Shown: positions 1 through 11,619 of the stretch, piece after piece
Numbering within the stretch: position 1 is the stretch's first letter
How the letters are laid out: every line of letters starts with the position of its first letter
The notes under the pieces: model-generated
Database searches by the model: none
Seen by the model: the letters and a program-made list of their open reading frames with translations, nothing else
Told to the model about the DNA's origin: nothing
Source: Tuctoria greenei
Taxonomy: Eukaryota > Streptophyta > Magnoliopsida > Poales > Poaceae
Length of the DNA: 64,000 bases
Reading direction: 5' to 3'
Assembly: GCA_036927565.1 (NCBI GenBank)
Contig: JAYESD010000009.1
Coordinates: 154,092,929 to 154,156,928, forward strand
Made by a program: the position numbers and the translations under genes

Positions 1-2
1 AC

Positions 3-1924
3 AAAGAAGGTAAACGTGAGAACAAAGAATTCTTGACGCATCCGTCTGACGGTGACGCATAGAAGGCGCTAGACCGTTTCAATCTAGACTTTTCTCATGA
101 TGCGAGGAATGTTCACATCGGATTAGCGACAGATGGATTCTCACCGTTCAGTACGAACGCCACGCCATACTCATGTTGGCCTGTCTTTGTCATTCCGTAC
201 AACCTGCCACCTGCTTTTTGTACGAAGAACGAGTTCATGTTTCTCAGCCTCATTGTACCTGGACCTAATCATCCCGGGTCACGTCTCAACGTGATGTTAA
301 AACCGCTGATCGAAGAATTGAAAGTCTTGTGGAAAGGAGTCGAAGCGTACGACGGTTACAAGAAGCAGAAATTCAACCTTCGAGTTGCTTATTTGTGGTC
401 CATCCATGATTTGCCGGCATACAACATGTTTTCCGGATGGAGCACTCACGGTCGTCTGACGTGTCTGATATGTGCTTCAGACACGGATTGCTTTCGACTA
501 ACTCATGGAGGCAAAATATCTTACTTCAATTGTCACAGACATTGGCTGCCCTCGAATCATATATTTAGGCAGTAGAGGCATGTCTTTTGAAAGAACACTG
601 TTGTCACTAAAGGACCACTAAAGCGTCTCAACGGGTCAGAAATTTCTGATATGTTGGACAAACTGGTGCCTGATGAAGGTCGTCCTGGATATTTCATAGG
701 TTATGGAGAGGAACACAATTAGACTCACACATGTGGACTTTGGGAGCTACCATATGTGAAGTCGTTGATTCTAATGCATAACATTGATGTCATGCATCAG
801 GAGCGTAATATGAGCGAAAGTATCATAAGCACTTGCATGGATATGCCTGGCAAAATGAAAGACAATTATAAAGCTAGACTAGATTTGGCAGACATTTGTC
901 ACCGTCCAACTCTTGAAATCTCTAAAAGTGGTGGAAAGCCACGTGCTTCTTTCTATCTTTGATCGAAAGAAAAGAAAGAAGTTATGAAATGGATGAAAAC
1001 TTTGAAATTCCCAGATGGTTACGCAGCTAGCTTGAAACGAGCCGTAAATGTTAACACAGGAAACCTCACTGGGTTGAAGAGTCATGATTATCACATTATA
1101 ATGGAAAGACTCCTACCTGTTATGTTCTGAGGCTATCTAGATGATGCGGTGTGGAAGGTTTTAGCCGAGCTCAGCTATTTCTATAGACAGCTTTGTGCTA
1201 AAGAAATCAAGATCGGGATGATGGATAAGTTAGAGAAGGAGATACCCATACTTTTATGTAAGATGGAAAAAAAAATTCCACCGGGTTTCTTCAATCCAAT
1301 GCAACATCTGCTTATCCATCTTCCATTCGAAGCTAAAAGTTGGCGGTCCTGTGCAATATAGGTGGATGTATCACATTGAAAGAGCGCTACAATATCTGAA
1401 ACCAATGGTTGGCAACAGGGCAAGGGTGGAAGGGTGCATCGCTGAAGCATATGCTCTTAAGGAAGTAGGATACTTTTCAAGTGTCTACATTGCGGAAGAA
1501 AACAATATCAATACTTCGGCGATGCGGTACAATGTGGATGAAACACCCCCTCTAAGCGACCTTTCCATTTTTCAAACTAGAGGCGCCACCGTTGGTAGCT
1601 ACACAACCTACGTGCTATCCGAATATGAAAGGACTATTGCTTTACTCTACATGTACGCAAATATAGAAGGCATGCAGGAATACTTCGAGTAAGTGTGTCT
1701 CCTACGTTTATGCTAATCGACATATTTTGCTACACATGTACTCTAAAAGATGTTTTTTCATGTTCAGCGAGTTCCACAGACAATATTGGCCACATAGGCA
1801 TCAACCTAAGGCCAAACAAGTAGAAGTGATGCGAAAGGAAGGAATAAATGGGGGGCAGAGTTTTCTATCCTGGTTTCGAGAATATGTAATATCGTCGAGC
1901 TTGGTGCAGGACTCGATCAATTAG
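3..1924 (+). pseudogene. CACTA TNP2-like transposase, decayed
   Basis: Reads in one frame as the C-terminal half of a plant CACTA transposase (Transposase_21/TNP2 family, which cuts and rejoins element ends). Seen are the block ending in WPVFVIPYNLPP (about 170-215), the PGPNHPG block near 265 and the DLPAYNMFSGWSTHG block near 410. A DUF4218-like segment follows at about 1150-1690. The frame is interrupted by stops at 60, 573, 720, 960 and 1128 and by a frameshift near 1345. A GT-AG intron is plausible at about 1690-1767, after which the frame resumes with a HRQYWPHRHQPKAKQ-like segment. The N-terminal half lies outside the window. Family assignment is firm; the copy is dead. Confidence 0.85.
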
Positions 1925-2154
1925 TTGGAGATGTTGAAGACGTTGAAGATGTAGAGGCAGATGATACGCGAAAACAAAAATTAGAACAGGCCACGATGGA
2001 AGATCGTTGGGCTGGTTTAAGGAGTAGGGCACAGGCACATGACAATGATGTTGATGAATTTTGAAAGTGACTACAAGTAATGTTTTCTTGAAGATAGTAA
2101 CATGAATTTTGTATATTTTATTTGCATATTTACTAATTATCTAATTACAGCAGG

Positions 2155-4877
2155 ATGGCGTCAAAGAAGGGTAAGAAGGTGCCGCCGACGAGGGGGTTCA
2201 ACCCCTCTAGACCTGATGACGCTTTCGTTGGTGCCTCGTCGACTGGCAGCAGACGCTCTCAGCTGCTGGGGCACATTCAGACCAGCTCTAGAGCTTCATC
2301 ACAGGTAAATGTCACTTGTTTTTGACAAATTCTTTAAATTCAATTTCACATTAAACTTACTTATGAATCATTTGAATGTTGTAGTACTCACCGGCTGACT
2401 CAGAGGCTGCGGCGCCTTCGGTGTGCCAGCCCTCAGCCAGCCAGCCCTCGGCGAGCCAGCCCTCGGCCAGCCAGCCCTCGGCTGGCGATGCTTCTGTTCC
2501 TGAGGCCTTTGACTCGGCTGGTGAGGAGCCGTGTGGGTCACCTGATGTGGCGCCCAACAGACGCGGAGGACGAGGAGGACTCACTTTGTCAATCCTCCTG
2601 CGGTCCCTTCATAGAAGATCGTGATTCGTCCAGTCGGAGACAGGTAATAAAAATTATAGTGTTCAATTTTATTTTCTTTTGATTACTTAAGTAATGAATG
2701 AATAAATATCTTGCAGGGTTTGGGACGACACGTCTTTCACCGATGAGAGACACCACAGACCGGTGAACAGTATCCTCGGGTCCATAGTGCGTTTGCACTA
2801 TCCCGGGGTCATCGACGGGGTGCCTGCTCTTTCGTGGGAGGACTACGCACGCGTCCATCACCAGGAGCACGGCAACTTTCAGGAGGCCATATGGGCTGAT
2901 TTTATGGTAAGTATGTTAAAAAAGTTTGTAAGTTTCAACTCTTAAACTCTTTTAGTGAACATCTCTTCAATATATTCTTTATTGCAGGCAAGATATACTT
3001 AGAGGACCCGAACGACCCTCGCCAGTTTGAGGATGTGAGGCGAGTGTTTCACTACAACGCTGCCAAGGCGCTTCGACAAGCTTTGTCGAACACCCGCGTT
3101 CAACTTGTTAATGAGCACTTGAAGGCGAACCAGCAGCCCGTGCTACACTTCCGGCAAGCGAGCGAGATGCACCTGACGGAGGAGGAGTACACGCAGGTAC
3201 GTGGAGTGTAGTAAGTATTTTTTTGATAATTTCCTCGATGGTATTTTTAACGACTTCCAACTATGTGCATGGCCACGTGAGCTGGTTGCAGGGTTGGACC
3301 GATGCATTTCGGGCCCTTTGTCGCTACTGGGCTAGCGATGAGTTTAAAGTTAAGTCCGAGAAGGCTCGAGACTGCAGAGGGGTCGAGGGGAAGAGCGGGC
3401 ACGAGCAAGATAACCACTTGCGTTTAGCTAAATGCATGGTAAGTGTGTGTAACTTATGTTTATATATTCATAATATATTGTTCGTACTAACACGTATTGA
3501 CAGGAGCGTGAGACAGGGGTGCCGCCCACCCCTGCTGAGGACTGGAAGAGAGGTCACAGGGACCCTTCTCAGCCGACGGGGTGCAGTCAGGCTGCAGCCG
3601 AGCGGTTGGTAAGTTTAGATATCATTCATATTAAATATAACTATATAGATTGTTGAACTTACACTGTTTTCTTGTTTTGCAGTCTAAGTACGGGGAGGAG
3701 GCTAGGAAGATACACGACGAGGATTTCGATTGGGAACGTCAACCAATCGATCCTCAAGCCGCGTATGCAAGCGGTGGTGGAAAAGCACATGGAAGGTGAG
3801 TTTACAAGTCATTTTATCGTTTTCAATTCAAAGTATTCAAGATATTTTAATTTCATATTACTGAATCTCTTTTTTATAGGCTCGCCATATTCGACAGAGT
3901 TGTCGACTCGAGGGCAGGGAGACCTGCGAGAGGCAGCTCCACACAGGCTTCATCGGTGGGCACGGCAGGTCGCCGCGTATCGCAGAGGGACATTGAGATG
4001 CAGTCCCCCCGAGAAACTGTAGAAGAAAACCAAAGGCGACATGAGGAGGAAAGGAGGGAGGCGGAACGCCAAAGGATCGCGATGGAGGCCACGATCCAAA
4101 CCCAGGCAGCCTGGATGGCGCAAATGCGGGAAGCAATGGAGGTAACAAAATAAAAACTAAAGTTCTCATTAATTTAGCGTAAATGACTTACTAATAGGTA
4201 ACATTTAATGTTTGCAATGACAGGACATGGCTCGGGCGCAAGGTCTGGGGATCCAACTACCAGTAATATCACCGGTCCTTCCAGGCGATCCTCCTTCTGT
4301 GGGTCAGGTAATTTTCTATGTAATCCTTCTTCTCTAGTGTAAAAAGATTGATATTGAAGAAAGAGGGAGATAGTTAGATAGAAGAAAAAGATTGAGATAG
4401 AAGAAAGAGAGATAGAAGAAAGAGAGATGGAAGAAAGAGAGAGATAGAAGAAAGAGAGAGACAGAAGAAAGAGTGAAAGATAGTTAGATAGAGTAGGAGA
4501 GGAATGAAGAGAGAGAGGAGATGTAGATGGAGATAGAGGGAGGGAGATGTAGATTGAGATAGAGGGAGGAAGATAGAGGGAAAATGATAGCAATAGAGAG
4601 ATAGAGTGAGAGAGAAAGATAGAGTGAGAGACAAAGAGAGAAATGAAAAGAGAGAGGAAGAGAGGGAGATCTAGATGAAGATAGAGGGAGAGGAAGGGAT
4701 GGAGAGAGATGTTGATGCATTTATATTCTAACTCTAAGTTTCATTAATTGCAGGGATCCGCGACGGCTGCACAAACGGTGTCGCCGTCGCTACCCGCCGC
4801 CTGGAATGAGGCGCAACGACGACTTCGACTTCGGAGGTGGCTCCGGAGGTGGCTACGGAGGTCAGATGGGCGAGTGA
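2155..4877 (+). pseudogene. CACTA TNPA-like gene, ten exons, damaged
   Basis: Second gene of the CACTA element, expected to encode the protein that binds subterminal repeats. GT-AG boundaries give exons at about 2155-2304, 2385-2643, 2717-2906, 2988-3196, 3292-3438, 3504-3608, 3683-3795, 3880-4141, 4224-4307 and 4754-4877. The first exon encodes a basic MASKKGKK start. Middle exons encode W-rich segments seen in plant CACTA ORF2 proteins. The eighth exon is Arg/Glu/Gln-rich and probably coiled coil, and the last ends in a Gly-rich tail with FDFGGG. Exon 2 has a frameshift near 2580 and an in-frame stop near 2613, so the full protein is unlikely to be made. The exon model is by eye. Confidence 0.7.
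4330..4715 (+). repeat. AG-rich microsatellite inside TNPA-like intron 9
   Basis: About 385 bases of degenerate GAGA/AGATAGA purine repeats within the long last intron of the TNPA-like gene. The Ser/Leu/Tyr-rich open frames on the opposite strand here result from the repeat and are not genes. Confidence 0.9.
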
Positions 4878-5039
4878 GCCCTTGTTTGCTTTGTTAATGA
4901 CGATGTGAGATGTATCGGAACTTATTAGTTTGTGATTGTGATGATGTTTGTGTGTTATATACTGTGTGATATATTGTATCTGTTCTGTGATTCCGGCCAT
5001 CGAGCCGGGTAGTATTTTCTATTTTAAAAAAAATAAAAA

Positions 5040-5510
5040 AACCTAATTTGCGACAGCTTTTTATACAGTACCGTCGCAAATAAGGTTACAGGCCATCGCA
5101 ATTAAGCCACTGCTATTTGCGACAGCCTAGCCATCACAAATAAGTGTTAATTGCGACGGCTGGGCCGTTGTAAATAAGTGTTAATTGCGACGGCCGGGCT
5201 GTCGCAAATAACGGCGTGAGTCCCGGAGGAGGACACGTGGGCCCTGCCCACTGAACTTATTTGCGACGGCCTGGCCGTCGCAAATAGAGGCACTTAATTG
5301 CGACAGCCAGGCCGTCGCAAATATTGTGTCGAGGCCCACCAGCCCGCGGCAATAACTTGCGACGCCCACTGCTAGCCGTCGCAAATAAGCTTATTTGCGA
5401 TGACTTATTTGTGATGGCCAAAAACCTTAGCAAATAAGGAAAGCCGTCGCAAATAGCTTATTTGCGATGTCATTTGGCTTATTTGCAACGGCCCTGGCCG
5501 TCGCAAATCA
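5040..5510. repeat. CACTA subterminal repeat array
   Basis: More than ten copies of a motif with the core TTTGCGACGGC occur in both orientations, often paired head to head as GCGACGGC..GCCGTCGC. In CACTA elements such arrays are binding sites for the TNPA-type protein and bring the ends together. The array abuts the terminal repeat, as expected. Confidence 0.9.
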
Positions 5511-5512
5511 TC

Positions 5513-5527
5513 GGGTTTCCTGTAGTG
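5513..5527 (-). repeat. CACTA terminal inverted repeat (right end)
   Basis: The plus strand ends in CCTGTAGTG at 5527; read outward-in on the minus strand it starts CACTACAGGAAACCC. This defines the right boundary of the transposon. Confidence 0.9.
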
Positions 5528-7646
5528 GACATAGATATTTGCAACTTCCAGAAAGCTGCAGTGGAGATGAGGTTGAGGTCGGCCCCGCCATCGATCAGCA
5601 CGTAATGGAGCTTCACATTGGCGATAGTTGGGGCCACGGCCAGTGGGAGCACTCTAGCTCCTGCCATGTTCTTCGGGCAGTCTGAAACGTCGAAGCTGAT
5701 ATCCATGTTCATCCACTTGTTGTGGGGAGCTGGGCTTGGCACCGGGGCCACTGCCGCCACAGCGCGTCACAAGACATTTACTGTGTTTTGAGACATAGGG
5801 TCCGAGCCCCCCCCTCCCCCCCTGGTCGCTGCTAGTGTCTGAGTCAGCACCCGCAAACACTGCTTTCACTTCTCTATGGGGCTCCTAGTACCCCATGTCC
5901 TCGTCCTTGTCTTCCACAGGGTCAATCTTCTGCTTACCCTCCCTCTGGCGGGAGGGCTCGCTCTCTTGACGCTGCTGCTTCTGCCACTGCTCGCGGAAAT
6001 GCTCCGCGAGCTTCTTGACTTCCTGGCACTCACTTGCACTATGACCACTGGTCCGGTGCACCGGGCATCTAAAGTCAGCGTCTTCTCTCTCAAGGGAGGG
6101 GCGCGGGCGCTTATCCTAACGCGAGCTCCGAGCTTTGCCAGGTGCTGCAGCTGCCACCATAGGAGCTCCGAGCCTCGGCTTACTCCTGCTGCGGCCCCCG
6201 TTCTTCTTCTTCCTGCCCCCACCTCTGGTAGCTACCTCTGCTTCAGACTGTGAGGGCTCCCCACTTTCCGAGGAGGGTCGGGCATGCCAGTTGCGCCCCT
6301 CTGCAGCCTTGGCACACCTGTCTGCCAAGGCAAAAAGCTCGGAGACATCACGCACATCATGCGTGGCAAGCTTCTCGAGCATCTTCTTGTCCCTCACACC
6401 CTGCCTAAACGCAACGATGACAGATGCATTCGAGATGTGGGTTATGGTGTTCTATACCTGGGAGAATCGTTGGATGAAGGCTCGCAACGGTTCTCCCGAT
6501 CGCTGTCTAACAGCATGGAGGTCGAGCTCCGTGCCGAGGCGCTCATACGAACTTCCAAAGTTCGCCACGAACTGCCGGCATAGCTCCTCCCAGGAGGTGA
6601 TGGATCCCTGAGGCAGGTTCATGAGCCATGACCGCGCTGGACTGGCCAGAACCACAGGGAAGTAGTTGGCCATGATGACCTCGTCGCCCCCAGCGGCCAG
6701 GATGGAGGTGGAGTAGATCTGCAGGAACTCACTCGGGTTGACGCTTCCGTCATACTTCTCCAGCATGTGCGGCCGAAACTTGTGGGGCCACACCACCTTC
6801 GTAGGTGGGGGGCTAAGGTTGCGCGCCATCCACCCGTACTTGCGGGTGACAAGTTTGGTGTTGCATGGCCGTAATGAGCTGGCTGCGCCGCGTATGCCGG
6901 TTGTTGGGGTATTGCGGCCGGCGCTTGGTGCGGCGGAGGCACACCATATCCCTGCGGTGGGGGAGGTGCAACGTACGCTTGGTGCGGATGAGGCGTCATG
7001 TATGCCTGGTGTTGCGCAGAAGGCGTCGCGTACGCCTGGCGCAGTGGGAGAGCGTCGTGCACCTGGGCCCCAGCGCCCAGCAGGCTGTAGTCAGCTTCAA
7101 GGTTGCGACGTTGCTCTCGTCGTCGTTCGATGATGACCTGACAGTTCTCGCCGGCTCTACGGTGGTGCTGCAACCTCGTTCGTAGGTCCGCTGACGAAAG
7201 CCTAGTTGAGCGGCTATAGGCGGTCCGCCGGTCGATGGTAGGTGTACGCGACAACGAAACAAATGTTGTCGTCGCTCGCCTTCCGCCTTGCGGGGTCGCC
7301 TGGAGTGCAGCGACAACCAGGTAGTCGACATCGTTTACCCACTATTGGGTTGCCTCTGGGGGACTCCTGCTGTTGGTGCATTGCAGAGCAACTCATGCGC
7401 AGCAAGAAGCGCACTCTCTTGGCTTGCCGCCGGTGGCACCGTGACGGCTGTCACGGCAGGAGTCCGTCGTGCCACATTGTGATGGCCTGCAGCCGGTGGG
7501 GTGGCTATTTGGCGATGCGATGGCCCAGATCTTCCGTCCCTGGAGCGGGACCCATCTCTGGGGTGGGATGAAGCTTGGTCCTCACGTGCCACATGCTGAC
7601 GGGGCTGTGGCCTGGAGGAACTAGCGTTGGAACGGGTGTTCACCAT
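5528..7646 (-). pseudogene. Gypsy F gag-protease, frameshifted
   Basis: The N-terminus (MVNTRSNASS start at 7646) is low-complexity Arg/Ser/Pro/His-rich. The Retrotrans_gag domain (capsid) is clear at 6829-6452, with WLMNLPQGSI, W-E-E-LCRQFVANF and ERLGTELDL. A nucleocapsid-like knuckle of unusual CX2HX4HX4C form lies near 6060-6005. The retroviral-type aspartic protease is at 5760-5528, with the active-site block LIDGGADLNLIS. These pieces lie in different frames, so several frameshifts separate them. The protease is cut by the CACTA insertion, and the last residues of its open frame come from the CACTA terminus. Confidence 0.85.
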
Positions 7647-7674
7647 ACTGCTGGTGAAGATTCTTGCAGGAGAG

Positions 7675-7695
7675 CCCCCTACCTGGCGCGCTAAA
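7675..7695 (-). other. Primer-binding site region of gypsy F
   Basis: Directly inside the LTR the minus strand reads AGCGCGCCAGGTAGGGGG, a typical primer-binding context of plant gypsy elements, just ahead of gag. Confidence 0.6.
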
Positions 7696-8720
7696 TGTCG
7701 AGGTGTCTAAACTGACACCTCCCCCGGACCTACTCGGGAGTAGTCCGCGGAGGTTCGATGTATATTCGAGGGGCTAGTCCTAACAAGATCAAACTTAGAG
7801 AATGATGAACACGAGGGATTTACGTGGTTCAGGCCGTCTGAGCGTAATATCCTACTCCATGGTGGTTTGTGTGTTGTATTGCTTGAGTTTGAGAGAGCTT
7901 GTCTGAATCCGTGGTCGCTCGGTCCTTTTATAGTCCAAGGCCGAGTGGCTTACAAGCAGGGCCCAGGGCCCGACAGGTAGCCCCGGGAGTACCAAATCCG
8001 TCCCAAGATTTGGGAGTAAATGCTATCCCCTGACAACGGCTTCAATGTGCCGCCTGGCCATACCCTGACACTGGGCTACAGATTGTCCCTCATCATGGTT
8101 AGCACATCTTGTCTGTCTTGTCGCAGCTTCTCATTGGTCCGCCGTACATAGTAGTTTGGCTCTGACCAGTCATGACAAGACCGGCCAATGACCTCTTGAC
8201 TTATGAGAGCGAGCTCCCGCTTACCTAGGGAACGTGTGCGTCCTTCTCGCTTAGACGCATTGAGCACGTCTTCCTTTATTGCCTCTACCATGGGATGGCA
8301 CGGGTTCGGCGTTGCCTGGCACGTGGCAGCTTTGGTCTTCCCCTCATTGGGGAGGTCAGGTCCAGGAGGTCGGACCCAGAGCTGCCGGGCACGCAGCTGC
8401 ACTGGACCTTCTCCCCTGGGGGGGGGGGGACAGGTCCGGGGCTACTGACCTGGAGAACTCGCCGGCCCTTCCCTTGGCAAGAGGGCGATCCTAGCGCTGC
8501 GGGACACGTGTAGCACCGGATCTCCTTCTGAGGGAGGGTGACACACCTGGTGCTGCAGGCCACATTGTAGCGATGGGCCCTCCCTTGATGGGGATGTGTG
8601 GCTTTACCGCTTGCTGTGTGGCACCCCGGGTCCATGTCAGGCCTCACCTACGCTGGGCGGTGGGGCGCAACATGCTTTCTTTCCTGTACCCAGGGGTACC
8701 CGGTTCGCCAGGCACCGACA
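7696..8720 (-). repeat. LTR of gypsy F (5' LTR)
   Basis: A 1025-base segment beginning TGTCGGTGCC on the minus strand at 8720 and ending in CTCGACA at 7696. Minus-strand TATAAAAG near 7932-7925 marks the promoter. The region holds the conserved 'dry-point' sequence around 7830-7860 (ACGTGGTTC, CTACTCCA) shared with the Tat-type LTRs elsewhere in the window. Confidence 0.85.
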
Positions 8721-9693
8721 GCCATCATCTTTCAATGTTGAATCGTTGTTGCTAGGATCTTCAATATCCTTGCTTGAACAACCAACTTCAAATGTTGGCT
8801 TTGTTTGAATTGTTAAATGAGTTTCATACTCATTTTTAGATCATTGAGCTTTCTTGTCTTTTCCCAGTGATTTCTGGTATAAAGCCACAAGGTGTTTAGG
8901 TGTGCGACATTTATCAGTAGTATGCTTATAAGTGCCACATGTCTTACACTGCACTATTTTTTTCTTTGAAGGGAACACCATCCTTTCTCATTGTCTTGGA
9001 GAATTTCTTGTTCTTTTTCCTATTACGGCAGCGTCTAGCAGATCTACCATTTTTCTTAGAATATACATTCTTAAAAGCATTAGCTTTCTTCTCATTATGA
9101 TGAATTTCAAGTAGAGGAGCAACCCCAACACGGCGTTGGTGATTATTCTTAATAGTAAGTTCATCATGCTTCTATGCTAGAAGTAAATCACGAATGAGGT
9201 TAGCATAATGTTGGTAGTTGCGAGCCCGGTATTGATGTTGTAAGACCCTATCAGAAGGGAGCATAGTTTGAAATGTTTTCTCAATTTTGTCCTATTCTGA
9301 TGGTTCTTTCTCACAAAACCTTAATTTGGCACAAACCTCATGAACAACATGATTATAGTCTTCTATAGACTTAAAGTCTTGACGACGTTCATGATTGGCC
9401 TCAGGCAATAATATTGCTTTTTGCTGTTCATAACGGCTTTTTAATGCCATCTAAAGAGTATGAGGTTCTTCTTCCATCACATATTCTGATTTTATATCAA
9501 GATTAAGGTTATTACGGATGATGTATAGTGTCTGGTACTTGAATGTAACCAGAAATGATGCATGTCTTTTTTCAGGAGGAGTAAGAGCAGCCATTAGTCC
9601 TCTAAAATCCAAACTAATCTTGATGTCAAGAGCCTATGTCGGGTAATTATGACCACCAAGAGCAAGTTCTTCAAACTCGCAAGATATTGATTC
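8721..9693 (-). pseudogene. Copia A gag, decayed
   Basis: Matches the gag of copia B along its length on the opposite strand. The order is a UBN2-type capsid segment starting after a splice acceptor-like AG at 9695-9694, then a basic region, a short CX2CX4HX4C knuckle near 8950-8900, and a C-terminal tail truncated by gypsy F at 8721. Stops and small indels break the frame throughout. It preserves the uninterrupted version of the site where a hAT-like element inserted in copia B (near 9550). Confidence 0.8.
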
Positions 9694-9774
9694 CTACATA
9701 TAGGAATCATCATGGTCGTGTTGTAATGTGTGTTAATCATAATGAAAAACACATTAAATTTATTCTCTCTTATC

Positions 9775-10155
9775 TAGCCAAATTTAGGAAAATGGCTTGA
9801 CAAGAAGAACAAATGTATGTATATTTCATGTTAAAGATGGTCAATTAAAGAAATAGCCAAATTAAAATGAATTATACACCTTGTTGTATTAAGGTATGGT
9901 TCATAATGCATTAAGCCAAATTATAGAAAAATGGCTTAATCAAATGAGTCAATTTATTTTATATATTATGTGTAGTCTTATTTTCCATCTTAAGCCAAAA
10001 TTTTAAAATTAGCTTTAATGATGAAATTTGTAAAATTATTAAATATAAACAAAATTCAAAGTTGAGGCCAAATTCTCAAAATAGCCTAGACAACGAATTT
10101 TGGACAATGTGGTGTTTATTTGTATCTATTTTGGCCAAAATTTGAAAATTGGCCA
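9775..10155 (-). repeat. Six-unit AT-rich hairpin array (copia A leader)
   Basis: Six imperfect palindromes with GCC/GGC arms around an AT-rich core lie at about 9775-9798, 9838-9859, 9911-9939, 9990-10014, 10065-10087 and 10132-10155. Spacing is about 60-80 bases. The same six units occur in copia B in the same order. Confidence 0.75.
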
Positions 10156-10668
10156 AATTTGAGAATATATTGCAAATAATGTTTAAATGCAATACACACA
10201 TTGTCATAATCAATATTGATCATAATTATATTTACAAAATATTTACAATACATACACATTTGCAAGAATTTAAACTACTTTTGTATTCAAATTTAAACTA
10301 ATTTAAATTGCAAACTATAAATAGAAAATAGAAATAGGGTCATTTGGCCTACTTGGCCCATGCAGCATGCGGCCTTGCGGGCCCATCATGCGTGCGCACG
10401 GCCCAGTGGCCCAAATAGCCAATGCGGCCGGGGTATATCAGAGGGGAGGGAGGTGTGAGGCGGTAGGGCTAACCCTAGTCGCACTCACCTCCTCGGTTCC
10501 TCTGTTTCCTCCTCGGTACCTCCGCACGCCGCCACTTTAGATCCGCCACCGTGCACACACTTTCTTCCTCCTCCGGCGCCTTCCTCCTTCTTCTCCTTCA
10601 TTCTCCGACGCCGCTCCCCCTCAACCCCCCACCACCCCCACCGCTCAGTTGGAACCAGCGGCCGAGGC

Positions 10669-11370
10669 CTAAGATCCAGGCCTTCGGGCTGGTCGGGTCG
10701 GGGCGGCGAGGTGAGCGAACCGGCGAAGAATCCGGTTTTTGCTCGAGCTTGTGAGTGCCGACGGGGAACCGGAGGTCGAAGGTCCAACTTCACTTTGAGG
10801 AGTCGCCGGTGACGTTGGAAGTGCTGATGTCGGTTCGTCTTCGGTTGGAGTCGTCGGATTTGGCAAAGAGGACGTTTTCCTCGAGGCTAGAGGTCCTCGG
10901 GGAAGTCCCCTTGGTCCAATCAGGATCCTCGCCGTTCGTCGTATTGCCGGTCTTAACACTGGCGGCAACACAGTGGCGGTGTCCATCGTGATCTCACGGG
11001 TAACTTCTTCTCTTCCTCCTCCCTCCCCCTGTCCACTCGATGACGAGGGACCTTGGATCGGCGCAACCCGGTTCTGGGATTCCCCACCGAGGACGGCGAC
11101 TGATCCCCCTTGACGACCCAATTGATGGGCGTCTAGGTCCGAGGGTTGGCGGGCATAAGGGGTCGGAGACCGATTCTCAACGCGGCGATGAGGTCGGTGT
11201 GGATTCGGTGATGGTGCCACTGGTCGACGACGGCGGCTTCCACGACGACCACGACGTTGAACATCGTGATGACCACGACGGCGAAATTGGCGGTGGCGCA
11301 GGCGTCCCTGGTCTTCATCCCCGACGAAGAACACCAATATTAAAGTATCGGTAAGTCCATTGTTGGACAT
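10669..11370 (-). pseudogene. Copia A leader ORF (gag N-terminal extension)
   Basis: Starting at ATG 11370 shortly inside the LTR, this GC-rich frame begins MSNNGLTDTLILVFF. It is followed by Arg/Pro/Ser-rich low-complexity sequence to a stop at 10669. Copia B has a matching start (MPRGLTDFVLIIF at 14848). The function of this leader peptide is unknown. It may be spliced to gag across the AT-rich segment, or it may be a separate short product. No domain was recognised. Confidence 0.5.
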
Positions 11371-11438
11371 TTTACCTTTGATTTTTGCTCTTGTTCTTCT
11401 CTCTCGATCAATTCGCTTGTAGAGCAGTGTTGATGACG

Positions 11439-11619
11439 TGTTAGAAGTAGAATTTAGAGAGAAATTGATGAACACACACAATGATTCTAACTTATATTTA
11501 TTCATTCATCTCATTTCCTTTTATACATGTTTCATGTACCGAACGTGTCCGGTGGCGACCGGACACGATGGGGGGCGGCCGCGACCACCGGGAGGCAGTT
11601 GAACACGTGATTCTCAACA
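11439..11619 (-). repeat. Short LTR of copia A (5' LTR)
   Basis: A 181-base LTR with minus-strand start TGTTGAGAATC at 11619 and end TTCTAACA at 11439. It contains a TATAAAAGG box near 11526-11518. It is related to the copia B LTR at 14577-14773. The sequence after it (CGTCATCA) is the primer-binding context seen in both copies. Confidence 0.8.

Larger units (their letters stand above)
1..5527 (+). mobile_element. CACTA (En/Spm) DNA transposon, 3' part
   Basis: Right-hand part of a CACTA transposon; the left terminus lies outside the window. It holds a decayed TNP2-like transposase gene, a ten-exon TNPA-like gene, and a subterminal array of a 12-14 base motif in both orientations. It ends at 5527 in a sequence whose reverse complement begins CACTACAGGAAA, the terminal inverted repeat of this superfamily. 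Immediately after 5527 the DNA becomes the minus-strand protease region of a gypsy element, so the CACTA element appears to have inserted into that retroelement. The three-base target duplication cannot be confirmed without the left end. Both genes are broken, so this copy is not autonomous. Confidence 0.9.
5528..8720 (-). mobile_element. Ty3/gypsy retrotransposon F, 5' part
   Basis: Minus-strand gypsy element. Reading from 8720 downward there is one LTR (8720-7696), a tRNA primer-binding region just inside it, gag, and the start of the protease. It stops at the CACTA end at 5527, so reverse transcriptase, integrase and the other LTR should lie left of the window. The gag type, with a CX2HX4HX4C knuckle, suggests a Tat/Athila-side lineage; the exact lineage is not established. 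F itself sits inside copia A. Confidence 0.85.
8721..11619 (-). mobile_element. Ty1/copia element A, 5' half
   Basis: Minus-strand copia element with a short LTR (11619-11439), a GC-rich leader ORF, an AT-rich leader/intron segment and a decayed gag that stops where gypsy F inserted at 8720. It is colinear with copia B (14577 onward, opposite strand) through LTR, leader, AT-rich segment and gag, so the two are copies of one family. Its pol and 3' LTR should lie left of the window. Confidence 0.85.

Noticed and set aside
4174..4720. Long Ser/Leu/Tyr-rich open frames on the minus strand
   Set aside because: They are the translation of an AG-rich microsatellite inside an intron.
5040..5510. Regular repeats with spacers resembling a CRISPR array
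   Set aside because: The units occur in both orientations, vary in spacing, and lie next to a CACTA terminal repeat; they are CACTA subterminal repeats in plant DNA.
7003..7254. Arg-rich plus-strand frames opposite gypsy F gag
   Set aside because: Complementary-strand shadows of low-complexity gag; no conserved domain.
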